From: Protopterus annectens
Lineage: Eukaryota; Chordata; Ceratodontiformes; Protopteridae
Length of the DNA stretch: 64,000 nt
Direction of reading: 5' to 3'
Assembly (NCBI RefSeq): GCF_019279795.1
Contig: NC_056734.1
Span: 5,697,369-5,761,368 of the forward strand
The notes beneath the pieces were generated by a model that saw only the letters and a program-made list of their open reading frames with translations, was not told where the DNA came from and ran no database searches. A program made the translations under genes and the position numbers. Below, one piece after another: positions 45,351-57,068 of the stretch (positions are counted from its first letter, which is position 1; the number at the start of each line of letters is the position of its first letter).

Positions 45351-47030
45351 TTTGTGAAACAAATGTCGGCAATATGTGGCTTAGCATAACATATTGATGA
45401 CTCCATCATCACAACAGAAGTTCATAAAACTGTTAAGCCTGTTGTACTTATAGTTAATAACTGTTCCCTGAGCTTGATATCAGTCTTGCTTTCTGTTGTC
45501 CAACATGGCTAAGTATATTAGCATGAGAAACAGAATATTAATGTGCATAAAAGCAACTTTTAATCAGTTTTTCCCATAGGACTTGAAGTGCTAGTTACCC
45601 TTACCTATGTATGGATAGCAGTGCTGCTCAATGCCAAGTGTTGCACAAAGGTGAATGCAGAAACACTAATTAATATCCAAGCATTATGTTCATGTGTCTG
45701 AAGTGATCCATGTGTTACGTTACAGGCATTATCCTGTTAAGGAATTATATATGTGTGTAAGAGTGATGCTAGTTACACAATACTGGAATGGAAGTTGTGA
45801 TGGACTAACTCATATGTTCTGCAACAATTTTGTAAAAGGTGAAGTCAAAAAGAAACTTGGACTGTCATTAGTTTGACATGTCACCGGGGAAGGAAATGTG
45901 CATAATGGACATCACAAAGTTAGTTAGAGAGGGCTCAAGCAGCATGGTGTTGGGTGGTGGTGACAGCTGTTACAGATAGGAGTGCCACCCATGAATTCCT
46001 GACTGTTATCCTCCAGATCATTGCATTATGCATAGTAGCTATTAAGTCTTGTGTTTATGTGTATATCAGTGATAATTCACAGTTTCATGCAGACAATGTG
46101 CAGGATAATAACAAGGCATGCATGCAAGTGATATTACTTATTGCACTCATTAATACCAGTCTACAAATATGTTTGTAACTATACAACTTCAGTGGGGTAC
46201 TTTGTGACACTGGGAAGGAAAATATGAGAGACTCCCCCTCAGTTACATACAACAGCACACCAAGTGCATTGGAATAGACTCCTTGCATCAGGCATACAAT
46301 AAGCTGTCAAAGTATATACAGGCAACAGAGGCCACTGACATTACTTTCCTTCTGACAGAACTAGTTACCAAAATATAGTCCTGTCAAGCTCAGGTACATG
46401 ACAGAAGGCAAATTATTAGTGCATGCATAATTATTTTTTTTTCAGTTTTTGCCATAGGGCAGAACTAGCATATATGTGCTATGTGCCTCCATTTCCTGGC
46501 CAAATTACAGGTGTGAAATGGGGATGATAGGGCAGAGATGAAAATAGGGAACAACCAGAGGGTAGGACACTGGGACAATGGGACATTAATTCAAGAATGA
46601 GTAGGGTGGGGGTGGAATAGGACCATATCTATCCACTCTTTCACAAGGTAAGATAGTATATGTACAAACAATTTGGGAAATTGAAATAGTCCTATCATAA
46701 ATATTGTGTTACAACAGCTGACTAATGTTGTATGATCAATTTGACCAAACCAGATGAGTAGTACCTGACTTAGCCAATGTGAAGAGTTAAGGATGAAGCA
46801 TACGTTTTTGTGGAACAAAAGCCCATTTTTCTAAAGAGAGAAGGATGTTGGGGAAGATATTTAGGAATAACAGCATTAGGTATGTAGGATAGGTTAGGTA
46901 GCAGGCGTAGACACACAGGACATACATCGCAGACAAGGACGGTGCTGAACACAAGAGGGAGGGGAACACAGTGAGTGTGGTTATGGGGTTTCAGAGACAC
47001 ACCCCAGTTGAGTGTGAACACAGTGTGAAT
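45351..47030. other. Unassigned DNA
   Basis: No recognisable gene or repeat; short open frames only. Confidence 0.45.
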
Positions 47031-47398
47031 CTAGTCCTCACCCTCAGAATTGTCACCACAGTCTCCTTTCAGAGACACCTGTTGCAGTGCCAGTTGAGGC
47101 AGTAATTTTGCAATCTGCTGCAGGATTCTCCCCATACAGCCAATGTGGGCATTAAGGCCTCTTTCCATAATCTTCTTCACCAGCCCATTCAACTCCTGCC
47201 AGGTGACATAATCATCATTTCCACAAGAACTATTCCTTGTCGGTACCATTGTATCAACCCCTGGGCCAGAGATACTTGATGCAGATAGTGCAGATGCTGT
47301 GGAGACAATTTTGAGAGGTTGTTAACTAGATCTGCTTGGATGTCTTTGCTGCTTCTGGTGGTGCCAGTCCAGATTACAGCAAAGAATTTGTTGTGCAA
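47031..47398 (-). pseudogene. Unrecognised protein fragment
   Basis: The minus strand reads LHNKFFAVIWTGTTRSSKDI then QADLVNN. After a frame change it gives KIVSTASALSASSISGPGVD, DYVTWQELNGLVKKIMERGL and RILQQIAKLLPQLALQQVSL, ending GDNSEGED before a stop at 47031. The amphipathic helix, acidic end and natural residue mix look more coding-like than neighbouring frames. I cannot place the family; a fragment of a DNA-transposon accessory protein or of a host gene are both possible. It lies just left of the CR1 copy 3 leader. Confidence 0.3.
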
Positions 47399-47737
47399 GT
47401 GGATGATTCAACCCCCCCCCAATTGTTGTTGTATTATTAAACTTTGTGGCTTTTGAGTTGCCCGCCCATACTATAAACCTGATTTTTAACACTCCTCCCA
47501 GTCCCATCTTATCAGCTCATTCTACTGAGTATGGAGAGATCACTTGGGAAGGTCTACCCCCTTAGTTTCTTAACCTTGAATTATCTTCTGTTTCTTCCCT
47601 TCCCACTTAACTTAAAAATGCACTTTATTCACCTGCTTTTACTGTATTTGTGTTTCTTTATACTTTATTTTGCTTTTGCTGCTTGTTCTTAAAAGTGTTC
47701 ACTTGCATTTATTCTGCTGCATTTATTATTGCTTGTT

Positions 47738-47748
47738 AGTAGCCTGAT
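47738..47748. repeat. Target-site duplication, left, of the L1/V-SINE chimera
   Basis: AGTAGCCTGAT, identical to 48558-48568. Confidence 0.75.
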
Positions 47749-48557
47749 GAGATTTTTATTGGTTTCGAGAGATTCTTATTAATTTTATAGATGCCTGTAT
47801 GAGCTATTGTATAAGATCTTAATCATATTGATGCACCCAGTAGGAATCTCAAAATAAGGTAGTACTGTAAATAAAAAAATTCTAGTTGACCCTATCAAAA
47901 GCCTTACATGCATCCAGAATCATTGTGTACCTTAGATTTTTATCTTTCTTGGTGAGGCTAATCATAGTTTCCAGTGTCAATGTGTTATCCCAGATATGTC
48001 TTTTGGACATAAAGCCTGCTTGTTCATTGGAAATCAAGGAAGGGATTACTTTTTTAAGTCTTTCAGCTGTCAAGAATGATAGAATTTTAATGTCAACGTT
48101 CATTAATGAGATTGGTCTGTAGTTATTTACGTTTGATTTATCTAAATTATTTTTGGGGATTAGTATGGTCTTTGAATTGTTAAGGTAAAGGTCCAGTATA
48201 CCGTTGAGGGATATACAGTTGAATAGTTTTAGTAAAATAGGAGCTAGTTTGTCTTTAAAAGTTTTGTAGAAATCTGGAGAGTAACCATCTGGACCTGGAG
48301 CTTTCCCTAACTTAAGGTTACCAATGATATTTATAATTTCTTGTTGACTAAAGGGGGCAGATAGGATGTTTTCTGTTCTTCGTGGAATCTGCACGTCCTC
48401 CCCGCAGTCATGGCGTTCGAAAGACATGCGTGAATGGGCGTGCCTTCGTTGAAGGTTGGGCATCGGGCTGGCACCTCAGCACCATAAAAATCAACTGCCA
48501 ATCATTAGCGGACCGGCGTTCCGCTGTGGCGACCTCTAGTTGGGAAAAGCCAAAAGA
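47749..48557. mobile_element. Chimeric insertion: inverted L1 fragment joined to a V-SINE 3' half
   Basis: An 809-bp insertion flanked by perfect 11-bp duplications. The left part (about 47785-48380) encodes an L1-type reverse transcriptase on the minus strand. The right part (about 48384-48557) is the 3' half of a V-SINE on the plus strand (CTGCACGTCCTCCCCGCAGT, TCCGCTGTGGCGACC, GGGAAAAGCCAAAAGAAG) with part of its central domain deleted. The common duplications suggest a single integration event. Confidence 0.72.
47785..48385 (-). pseudogene. L1-type reverse-transcriptase fragment
   Basis: Minus-strand translation: PFSQQEIINIIGNLKLGKAP, PDGYSPDFYKTFKDKLAPIL, LIPKNNLDKSNVNNYRPISL, SNEQAGFMSKRHIWDNTLTL and MILDACKAFDRVN, then a frameshift and FLFTVLPYFEIPTGCINMIK. 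These are the fingers and early palm blocks of an L1/Tx1 reverse transcriptase. The catalytic box is not reached. The frame is open for about 190 codons, so this fragment is younger than the L1-like copy at 19.7-23.5 kb. Confidence 0.9.
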
Positions 48558-48568
48558 AGTAGCCTGAT
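48558..48568. repeat. Target-site duplication, right, of the L1/V-SINE chimera
   Basis: Second copy of AGTAGCCTGAT, fused to the GAAG tail of the V-SINE. Confidence 0.75.
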
Positions 48569-48574
48569 TAAATT

Positions 48575-49700
48575 GTAACTGTTATTCTAAGCCTCCTAGT
48601 TTTGTTTTAAGCACTTTGACTTTAGGCCAGTTGTTTTACATTAAGAAGGTTTGTAGTCTACACTCTTGTGGCAGGAGATGTAGCTTACGCCCTTTTAAGT
48701 TGGGAATTGTTGGTTGAAGGATTATTGTGTCTGTTATTCTAAAAGTGTCTTAATTCTGGTTTAAGCGCTTGGGCTTCATGCCAGTTATTTTACATTAAGA
48801 TGGTTTGTGGTCTACACTCTTGTGTGAGGAGAGGGTAGCCTCTGCCCTTCTGAGCTGGGAATTGCTGGTAGAAGGCTTATTGTGCCTGTTATTCTGAAAG
48901 TGTCTTAATTCTGGTTTAAGCAATTGGGCTCCAAACCAGTTACTTTACATTATGAAGGTTTGTGGTCCAGACTGTTGTGGCAGGAGAATGTAGTCTACAC
49001 CTTTCTAAAGTGTGAATTGCTGGTGAAAGCTTATTCTGCCTGTTATTCTATGTGTCTTTGTCCTGTTTAAGCACTTGGGTTCCAGACCAGTTATTTTACA
49101 TTAGGAAGGTTTGTGGCCTAAACTCTTGTGACAGGAGAGGATAACCTATACCCTTCTAAGCTGGGAATTGCTAGTTGAAGGCTTATTATCTCTGTTATTC
49201 TGAAAGTGTATTTGTTTTGGTTTAAGCACTTGGGCTCCAAACTAGTTATTTTACATTAGGAAGGTTTGTGGTTTAAACTCTTGTGGCAGGACAGTGTAAC
49301 TTATACCCTTCTAAGCTTGGAATTGCTGGTGAAGTCTTATTGTGCCTGTTATTCTAAGTGTCTTTGTTCTGGTTTAAGCAATTGGGTTCCAGACCAGTTT
49401 TTTCACACTAGAAAGGATTGTGATCTACACTCTGGCAGGAGTTTTCTACGAAATTGCTGCTTTATTTAAACTAATTTTTTCCCCTTGTGACAGTGATTTT
49501 CTGTACTTTGAATTTCTAGTACTTCTGCATTTTATAGCATAGGCTAGATTCAGGCTTGCTGAATCTAGACTGTTTGGTATCATTTGAGCACTAAAGCCAG
49601 CCATCTTACATTAAGAAGACCCCCTGCACCCTTGTGGCAGAAGTGTGCAGCCAATGATCCATCTGAGTTAGGGATTGCTGAAATAAGGCTCAGTCTTGGG
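48575..49700 (+). repeat. CR1 copy 3 leader monomers, ~153-bp tandem units
   Basis: Unit landmarks are GTTATTCT, GGTTTAAGCACTTGGGCTCC, CAGTTATTTTACATTAGGAA, GGTTTGTGGTCTACACTCTT, GTGGCAGGAG and GAATTGCTGGTGAAGGCTTA. Units begin at 48586, 48733, 48888, 49042, 49194 and 49348, with a diverged seventh to about 49700. Spacing is 147-155 bp. They lie directly upstream of ORF1, in the position of promoter monomers known in some L1 elements; a promoter role here is inference. Confidence 0.88.
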
Positions 49701-49960
49701 CTTTCCCTTTGGCTACTTTTTTAAATCATTTAATTTCACTTGTATTTAAGTGTCATATTTGTATGGGTTTGCATTAAGTTTACCAGAGCTGCTCAGAGAT
49801 TGCACTGCTGCTCTGCAAGCAGCTCAATTGTGCATTGTGAAGCACTGATGCAGTTTTCTACCTCTAGCCCTTGATAGAATAGCCAATTTTTTAGTCTTAC
49901 AGCAAAACCTGGTCCATCTAACCAACTGCCCACTAGTTACTACAGTATATACCTGCCATA

Positions 49961-50870
49961 ATGGATGAACAGTTTCCCACCATTTCTCCAGCCAGCCTGA
50001 TTGAAATGGACATCCTGAGGCAATGTAGAAATTGCCTCATGTATACTGACTGCCAGTTAATCCTAAAACAAATAAATATAACATATGAGAGATGTATCTA
50101 TACTATGAATTTGGAATCAGTTATCTCACAAAACCACAAACCAGATATCAAACAAGCTGTCAGCACACACACACTTCACCTCTTGCACATAACAAGCTCA
50201 CAACATATAAACCCACATACTTGGAGGTACTTGCTAGAAGCTTACCTAAAAGTCAGAGATTTCCCAAGTGGAAACCCACTGTACACACTGCAGACCCAAG
50301 AGAATCCACTACATATAGTAATACACACAACAGTGTCTCAGATAATAAGTCCCTAAGGCAAAACACCTCAAAATCAAATGTCTTGGTCATAGGCGACTCC
50401 ATAGTGAGACATACAGATGTTCCCCTCACCAGGCCGAACAAGGAGAAGGTCACAGTTAAGTGCCAGGATCTGTCAGATCACACACACACTTAAGTCTCTC
50501 AACAACAAGGCCTATTATGACTCTGTCATAGTCCATGTTGGAGTGAATGACTTGAGAAGTACCTCACTGAACTATATGAAGAGAGACATAATTGAGCTTT
50601 CAGATTATGTGTTCCAGGCAGGTATGTCCCTAGCCCTAAGCAGCATTCTACCTTCACCCAGGATGATGCCTCAATATAAACAAAAAATGATAGACTTCAA
50701 TAATTAGTTTAGCTTCTGGTGTCATCCTGTAGCTGTCAGCCTGGGAAGATATGGTAAACAGATCACACAGCTTTGCCAGAGATGGTCTTCATCTGTCGCT
50801 TCTTGGATTTTGGTTACTGGCAAAGGTGCTTGTCTCCCCCATACTGCATTTTTAGGCAGTGTTATAACAA
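49961..50870 (+). pseudogene. CR1 ORF1 (copy 3)
   Basis: It starts MDEQFPTISPASLIEMDILR, then QCRNCLMYTDCQLI with a second pair of which only the YERC cysteine remains. The frame moves so that LVIGDSIVRHTDVPLTRPNK, HVGVNDLRSTSLNYMKRD and LSSILPSPRMMPQYKQKM are read in two frames. A frameshift lies near 50460. The third esterase block reads DGLHLS. Same domain order as copy 1. Confidence 0.88.
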
Positions 50871-52620
50871 TAAAATTCCTGACATAAAAAAATCCACTAA
50901 AGACAAACTCAAGGTTATGTTGCTTAATGCTAGTAATCTAAATCGGAAACTACACTCACTGGAAGCACTCCTTACCTTGGAAGATGCTGATGTCTGTGTA
51001 GACATGATTCAAGATTGCAGAGAGCACCCCAGCCATGCAAGGCTACAAGGCCTTCCACACATTCAGACCTCAAAATGAGCATGAAAGAACCAAAGGTGGA
51101 GGTATATCCATCTTCATTAAAGACAAATACACCTCAAGACTGGTCAAACATTATGACTACTTAGAGCTCCTCCAAGTCCAACTAACTTTAGGTAAAACCC
51201 CTTTTATATCATTGTTATTTATTGGTCCCCCACTCTGTCTACCTGGACCTACTTGAGTCACTCACTATACAGCCAAACACTTCAGTTATGTGCGATTTCA
51301 ACTATCCTTCCATCGATTGGGAGTCATATATGAGCACAAACACGCTCACCCTAAGGTTCCTGGACTTTGTTAATACAGATGCTCTGGAACAGATAGTCTG
51401 CACCCTCACATGGGGCCTGAATGTCCTAGACATAGTGCTAACCAACATAGGAGGTCTCTGCACTACCCCCTGTGTGTTGCCCTCCCTGGTAAGGTCTGAT
51501 CATAAATCACTCTCATTCAAAGTAATGATCATAGCTGCCCCCCCAAAAGCAAAAAGGATGAAAAATTTCACAAAGCAAACTATAGCCTCCTAAGCGATGG
51601 CATAAATAGTTTCAAACCCCTGCTACCACTGTCAGCAATGACTCCTATACAGAGGTGCACACAAATACCCTGTATAAACACCTTTACAAATGTATAGACT
51701 CAGCTGTACCTGAACAGATCAAAACAAGGCCCTCACAAAAAAACAAGCCACCCTGGTTGACATCAAGCATAAATAGGTTATAAAACAAGATGAAGAAACT
51801 AATGTCTAAGAACAAGAGGGAACTGAATCAGCAGAGAAACGACACACTCCACAGCTTGAACAAACAAATCAGATATCTTGTAAAGTCCTCTAAAGCCAAT
51901 TACAAAGATAAACTAACATCCCTAGCTAAGGATAATCACAAGGTATTCTTTAGCTACTTCAGAAATCTAAAAGGGAAGGTCCAGCTTTGTGCTGCGGTAG
52001 TAGTGGGTGGTACTACTCATAGTGACCCTGGGGATATCGCCAATCTGCTAGCACATAGATTTGGTGCAATCTTCACCCCCTGCCCCCACCAGACATACCC
52101 CAAACCATACCTTTCACCAGTCCTCTACCTAGTATCTGCAAAGAGCAGTTAATAACAGCACTCTCCATGGCCAAAAACACAGCATGTATGGGACTGGATA
52201 CCCCTGGCTGCCTAATAAATGGTGTAAAATAGGACCTAGAGGAGCCCTTGGCACTCTCTTCATCCACAGTCTAAATACTGGCTTTATCCCAGCAGAGTGG
52301 AAAACAGCAACACTAATTCCCTTGCATATAGGGGGTCCATCAACTGACCCTGGGAATTATAGACCTATAAGCCTAACCAGTCTAATCTGCAAGGCCACAG
52401 AGAGAATCTTCATGGACCTTATCAACAAAGACATTGGTGGCCTTCAAACTCTTGATTCAACCCAATTGGCTTTGTTAAGGGTAGATCATGCTTATTAAAC
52501 CTGGTAGACTTCTTTGAGAATGTCACCAAAGCCCAGGATTAAGGCAAAACAGTACATGCAGCCTATCTTGACTTAGCCAAGGCTTTTGACGCAATCCTCC
52601 ATTCAGGCATCATTGAGAAA

Positions 52621-53713
52621 CCAATAAAACACAGCTAATGATATTTTATTCCACTAGAGCTTTAGACCCCATACCACAATTCACAATATTCTCAGCCAAT
52701 AACACCCCTATCACACCTGTCCAACACACCAAACTTCTAGGGGTTATCATAGATCACAACATGAAATCTGATATTCACATTGCACAGACAATAAAGAAAG
52801 CCCATAAAAAACTCAGAACCTATATAGATGCAAAAAGTACTTCACCAATGACAGTAAAGCCACCATCACAAAAACCCACCTACTATCCACACTCCTCTAT
52901 GCCTCCCCCATACTGATCAACCTAAACAAAGCAGACTTTAACAAACTAAACACCTGCTACAATAAAATAGCTAGGTTTGCTACTGACTCGCCCTTCAGGA
53001 CACATCGCTGTTAGCAATCAAGCAACTATCCTGGCTAAAATTATCCAACCTGCTCACATATAACCAGCTTACAATAGCCCACCAAATTCTATATTATCCT
53101 GATAGAGTTCCTACTTAATATATACTCTAACAAATGTCTATTAGGATCCACCAATAAAGCACTGGCTGACATAGGCAAAAGTAACAATAGCTCTGGAGAC
53201 TCCTTGTTTTCCATTTCTGTTGCAAAAGCATGGAATACCATCCCCATAGATATTAGGACCACTGAAAAAAATAGTAATTTCAAAAAACTCCTCTGGTCCC
53301 AATTACATAGTTCTTGGTTATAATTGTTCTGTCCCTGGGTAGCTTCATTTAATTAGATCATATCATACCTTAACCTTCTATGAAAGCTTGCACCAACTCA
53401 TTTCTGTACTCTTAATCAATCAATGTGTGTTTATTGCACTAGCCACTGATGTATGTAACCAAATTATTGACCTAAATGTCCATTCAACTGTATTGTTTAT
53501 TGTAACACACTGTGCTTTACAGTATATTTACTTTTTGTTCCTTTCTTGGCCTTGAAACTATACTTTATTAACGTTTGACTCTGTACTGTACTTTATTAAC
53601 ATATGCATTGTATTTACTGTACTAATCTTTGTGGAGATTTCCTCCCTGGGCCGCTAAAAATGGGATCTATGCCCAGTCAGATTTTCCTGGTAAACAAATG
53701 TGAAATAAATAAA
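52621..53713 (+). mobile_element. L2-type LINE, 5'-truncated, nested in CR1 ORF2
   Basis: It interrupts CR1 between GGCATCATTGAGAAA (to 52620) and CTCATCCAGCTGGGAATT (from 53714). It encodes HTKLLGVIIDHNMKSDIHIA and KKAHKKLRTYIDAK (after the reverse-transcriptase palm), and ends AKAWNTIPIDIRTTEK with FKKLLWSQLHSSWL. The 3' UTR has GGAGATTTCCTCCCTGGGCC, CCCAGTCAGATTTTCCTGGT and AACAAATGTGAAATAAATAA. Several stops. Its tail is shared by SINEs at 29.7, 29.9, 36.6 and 62.5 kb. Confidence 0.9.
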
Positions 53714-54127
53714 CTCATCCAGCTGGGAATTAACCTATATGTGAAAAGATGGGTAGCCAACTGGCTCAACGACAGAATGCATACAGTCAAAGTTGGGGAT
53801 TCCACTTCTAACATCAGACCAGTTATCAGTGTTGTACCACAAGGATCTGTGCTGGGCCTCGTACTGTTTGGAATCTATTTCTCAGATATCCAAGTGAAAA
53901 TAGATGGCCTGTGGCTTACCAAGTTCATTGATGAGTGCAGTCAATGAATCCCCCAGTGATGCTGACATACTACAAAAAGGGCTTACACAGACAAATGATT
54001 GGTGCCAAAGTCATGGACTTGTAAACTAAATACAAAAAATGTGTTATCATCCCTGTTGGCAAAGGTGAAGTCCCTGCAAATTACAATATTAACAGTACAC
54101 CCCTTAGCTCAAACCCTGTGGTGAGGG

Positions 54128-54425
54128 AACACAGGTTCATAGGTTCATAGGTTGGTACTAGTCTATCGGCCCTAGGGCCTATACAAACCTAGCCATAACA
54201 TTTCCCCATCTATTTTTTCCCAGGAATTTTACTTCCCTGGTCCCCTGCCTAGCAGGGCAACTGATGTGATCCCCGGGTGAATTTTCTATCTCCCATCCAG
54301 TCGTCAAAGTAAATCATTGATCCCTACACACACAAACACACACACATAGTTTCACAGTTGCCATGTCTGGGATTAGAACTCCTACCTAAGTAACATGTTA
54401 CACTATAGCAATATGCAGTTATCGC
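54128..54425 (-). mobile_element. CR1-tailed SINE or CR1 3' fragment
   Basis: At the left, AGGTTCATAGGTTCATAGGT gives two octamers of the CR1 3' end. Then the complement of CTATACAAACCTAGCCATAA and GTGATCCCCGGGTGAATTTT matches the CR1 3' UTR (compare 39543-39740). Further right a minus-strand GGAGTTCTAATCCCAGACAT looks like a tRNA B-box, suggesting a SINE head. It splits CR1 copy 3 before VDSNLNF. Confidence 0.7.
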
Positions 54426-55164
54426 ATGCACGGTTGATAGCAACCTTAACTTTGATCACCATGTGTCCACAATGGTTAGGAATGCCTTCTATGTTGTGCA
54501 TCTCATAAGTAAAGGCATCACATCCAGAGCTAAGGATGTTATAACTCCCCTGTACACATCCCTCATCAGATCCTTAGCAGAGTACAGTGCTCCCTTCTGT
54601 ATGTACTTCACCAGACACCTGCAGCAGATGTGAGACTTCAGAGGTTTCTCACCAAAAAAATTCAGAGCCTTCAACATATGACCTAAACTGACAGACTGAA
54701 TTCCCTGTCACTGTACTTTGTATCTTATAGGCTGCTGAGAGGTGGCTTGTGCCTGGCCTACAGAACAGTCTCAGACCTTGCCCTAATAGAAGTGCTGCAC
54801 ATCCGCAAGTCAAATGGCACAAGATTCTCTCACTGTAGGGATCTTAACCTAGCCTGCAACATTAACAGGACATGCAAGAGACACAGATATGTCTCCCAGA
54901 GATTGCCATTCCTCTCGAACAAACCCCCAGTTCATGTAAAACAGGGTTCCTCAAATACTCTATTTAAGCGTAACTTAGGCAACTGGATGGGAGGCCATAA
55001 ATTTACCTTGGGGGGGGGGTGTAACCTATGTTCCTCTTGGATAAGAGCAGTTGGTGCTAATCATAGACTCACTCTGCAAATATGGACCATACAACTTGGT
55101 CAATAAGTGAACAAGGGTATAACATGGCTAGGCTTATAAAGGCCCTAGGGCCAATAGCCTAGTA

Positions 55165-56970
55165 ACCTCCTAGAGAGACAGAGAGAGAGAGAACAGCAGA
55201 CGGATGAGAATAGAGCCTTGAAGGACTCCTCAGAGTAGAGAGGAAGTGTGGGAGTTACAGGAGCTAAATTGTGATTTGTCTGTAAGATACCTCTGAAACA
55301 GGGAATGGAATTAGGGTTGATGCTTAGTTTAGTCAGAAGGAGTATGAGGAGGAAGAAGTGGTTAACTAGGCCAAATTCCCTGGTGAAACCTATGAAAATT
55401 GATGCAGCTTCCATGGTCTTATTGATTGCCATGAGAATTCCATCTGTGAATGTTCATATGGCAGTGAAAATTATCTTACCTGTGTGAACCCATGCTGTTT
55501 ATGAGAAGAAGATGATGTTTTGAGATATAATCTTTAAGTGAGAAGCAGAACATTTTTTCAAAGATCTTGCACAAGACTGGAAAAATTCAGATGGGGTAAT
55601 AGTGGGAGGGGAGGATGGAATCTTTCTATTCAGGAAGTGGTTTTACTATATTAGTTTCTGAGATATTAGACATGGTATTAGTACTGAGAAGTTAAAGAAG
55701 TGTTGTAGAGGTTTTACAAGTAATGTTGACAGTTATAAATGAGCCAAGGATGGAGACTGCCTATACCTGTAGTTCCATCCAGTTGTATTTCTTTTAGAAA
55801 TTATATGATATCTTTGGATAAGAGCCATTTGAAATGAAATAGAGAAAGATATTCAGGGAGGTTGGATGGGGATTTTGAGTTGGGGTATCTTACACAGTTG
55901 GGGAGGTCATGGAAGTGTTTTTGGAAATCATCTGCTGTTAGAGAAGAGGAGGTAATGTGACTTGAGTGGGTAGGCTGCTTCCAGTCAGGTTATTGTCTAC
56001 TTTCCAAAATTTTCTTTGTCTGTATATTGGCATTTATGTCTCTATATTTTTCATAGTTTTTTTGGCTAAGTTTCTTAGGTTAATGTGCCATTCCCAATTT
56101 TCTGGGGTAGGGATTTAGTTCTGGAGAACCTGGAGATTAAGAGAAAGTAAAATTCTTATATGGAATGTTTGCAAGGAGTTCACTGACTTTGTTTGGATCA
56201 GTGATGTTTACAGCTGCTGTCTAGCTGAGGGAAGTGAGACATTTAACAAGTTTTCTTATATTAGTATTGGATTTTGATTTGAAAGAGATTAGATAAGGGC
56301 TGGTCTTGGGAGCTAGGCAAAGGATGGAATAGCTTATAGGGCAGTGATCACTAAATAAAGGTGACTGATTTACAATGTTAGAGATATAGTTTGGATTAAT
56401 GTAGATTATTAAATCAATGAGGCAGTGGTTTGAGATTTTAAGGTTAGGTCTAGTGGAACTTTTCTTTTATCTAGTGAGATTTCTGACTTCTTGTAGCAGT
56501 TTTTTTTTACTTGTAGATTGATGGGTTTAATCATATTAAGGTTGAAGTCTCCTACAATTATTATGTTTTCCTGTTTGTGTTGTCTAAAATTGCTTGAATA
56601 ACATCTTTGAATTTCTGCAGAGATGAGGGGGAGGGGGAGGTATGCAACAGCTATTTACATATTTTCAAGGCTCTTTCGATATATTCATGTACACATTTCC
56701 ATTTCATTAAAAATGACTTTTAATTTTATTAATCATTGTTCAATATACTATATTGTACTGTTTTGTACTGTAATCCCTGTAATTTCTGAAATTTCTTGTA
56801 AATTACTGTGCAATTCTTTGAAGATTTTTGTAAAAATGTCTGCGATGTATTCATGTGTTTGTGGAGCTTTTCTCCCCAGGCCTCCCCTGAAAATGGACTA
56901 CTAACCCAGTTGGACTTTCCTGGTCAACAAATGTCAATAAATAAATTAATTAATAAATAATGTATATCAT
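55165..56970. mobile_element. L2-type LINE with inverted 5' part
   Basis: On the minus strand from about 56655 to 55165: IIVGDFNLNMIKPIN (endonuclease), SDHCPISYSILCLAP, AINKTMEAASIFIGFTREFG with LVNHF (the palm block with D-A-FD altered), and GVLQGSILIRLLF in a shifted frame. On the plus strand from about 56656: GGAGCTTTTCTCCCCAGGCC, CCCAGTTGGACTTTCCTGGT, CAACAAATGTCAATAAATAA. The join of an inverted EN-RT segment to a plus-strand 3' end is the pattern left by twin priming. It abuts the 3' end of CR1 copy 3. Confidence 0.75.
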
Positions 56971-57068
56971 GGCTTTCTAGAAATAGTTATGTGAAGCGAT
57001 GTTAGGCTGGGTGAATAAGACTGGCTCAGCACATCTGTACAAAGTAATACTGCAGTAATGTGATATAT

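Larger units (their letters stand above)
50919..55060 (+). pseudogene. CR1 ORF2 (copy 3), in pieces
   Basis: Endonuclease: MLLNASNLNRKLHSLEALLT, RTKGGGISIFIKDKYTSRLV, MCDFNYPSIDWES (G of GDFN changed to C) and VRSDHKSLSF. Reverse transcriptase: PAEWKTATLIPLH, NYRPISLTSLICKATERIFM, AYLDLAKAFDAILHSGIIEK, then the L2 insertion, then LGINLYVKRWVANWLNDRMH, VVPQGSVLGLVLFGIYFSDI and LTKFIDE, where the catalytic FADD is lost. After the reverse SINE: VDSNLNFDHHVSTMVRNAFY, LTDRLNSL-type blocks and LFKRNLGNWMGGHKF. Many frame changes and stops; inactive. Confidence 0.9.
47405..55174 (+). mobile_element. CR1-type LINE, copy 3, long but heavily interrupted
   Basis: The leader starts near TTGCCCGCCCATACT (compare TTGCCCGCCCCTAAT in copy 1). 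It then contains an L1/V-SINE insertion (47749-48557), a tandem ~153-bp repeat (48575-49700), ORF1 (49961-50870), ORF2 pieces (50919-55060), and the 3' end GGCTAGGCTTATAAAGGCCC with CCTAGTAACC. ORF2 is further split by an L2 fragment (52621-53713) and a reverse SINE (54128-54425). Confidence 0.85.
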
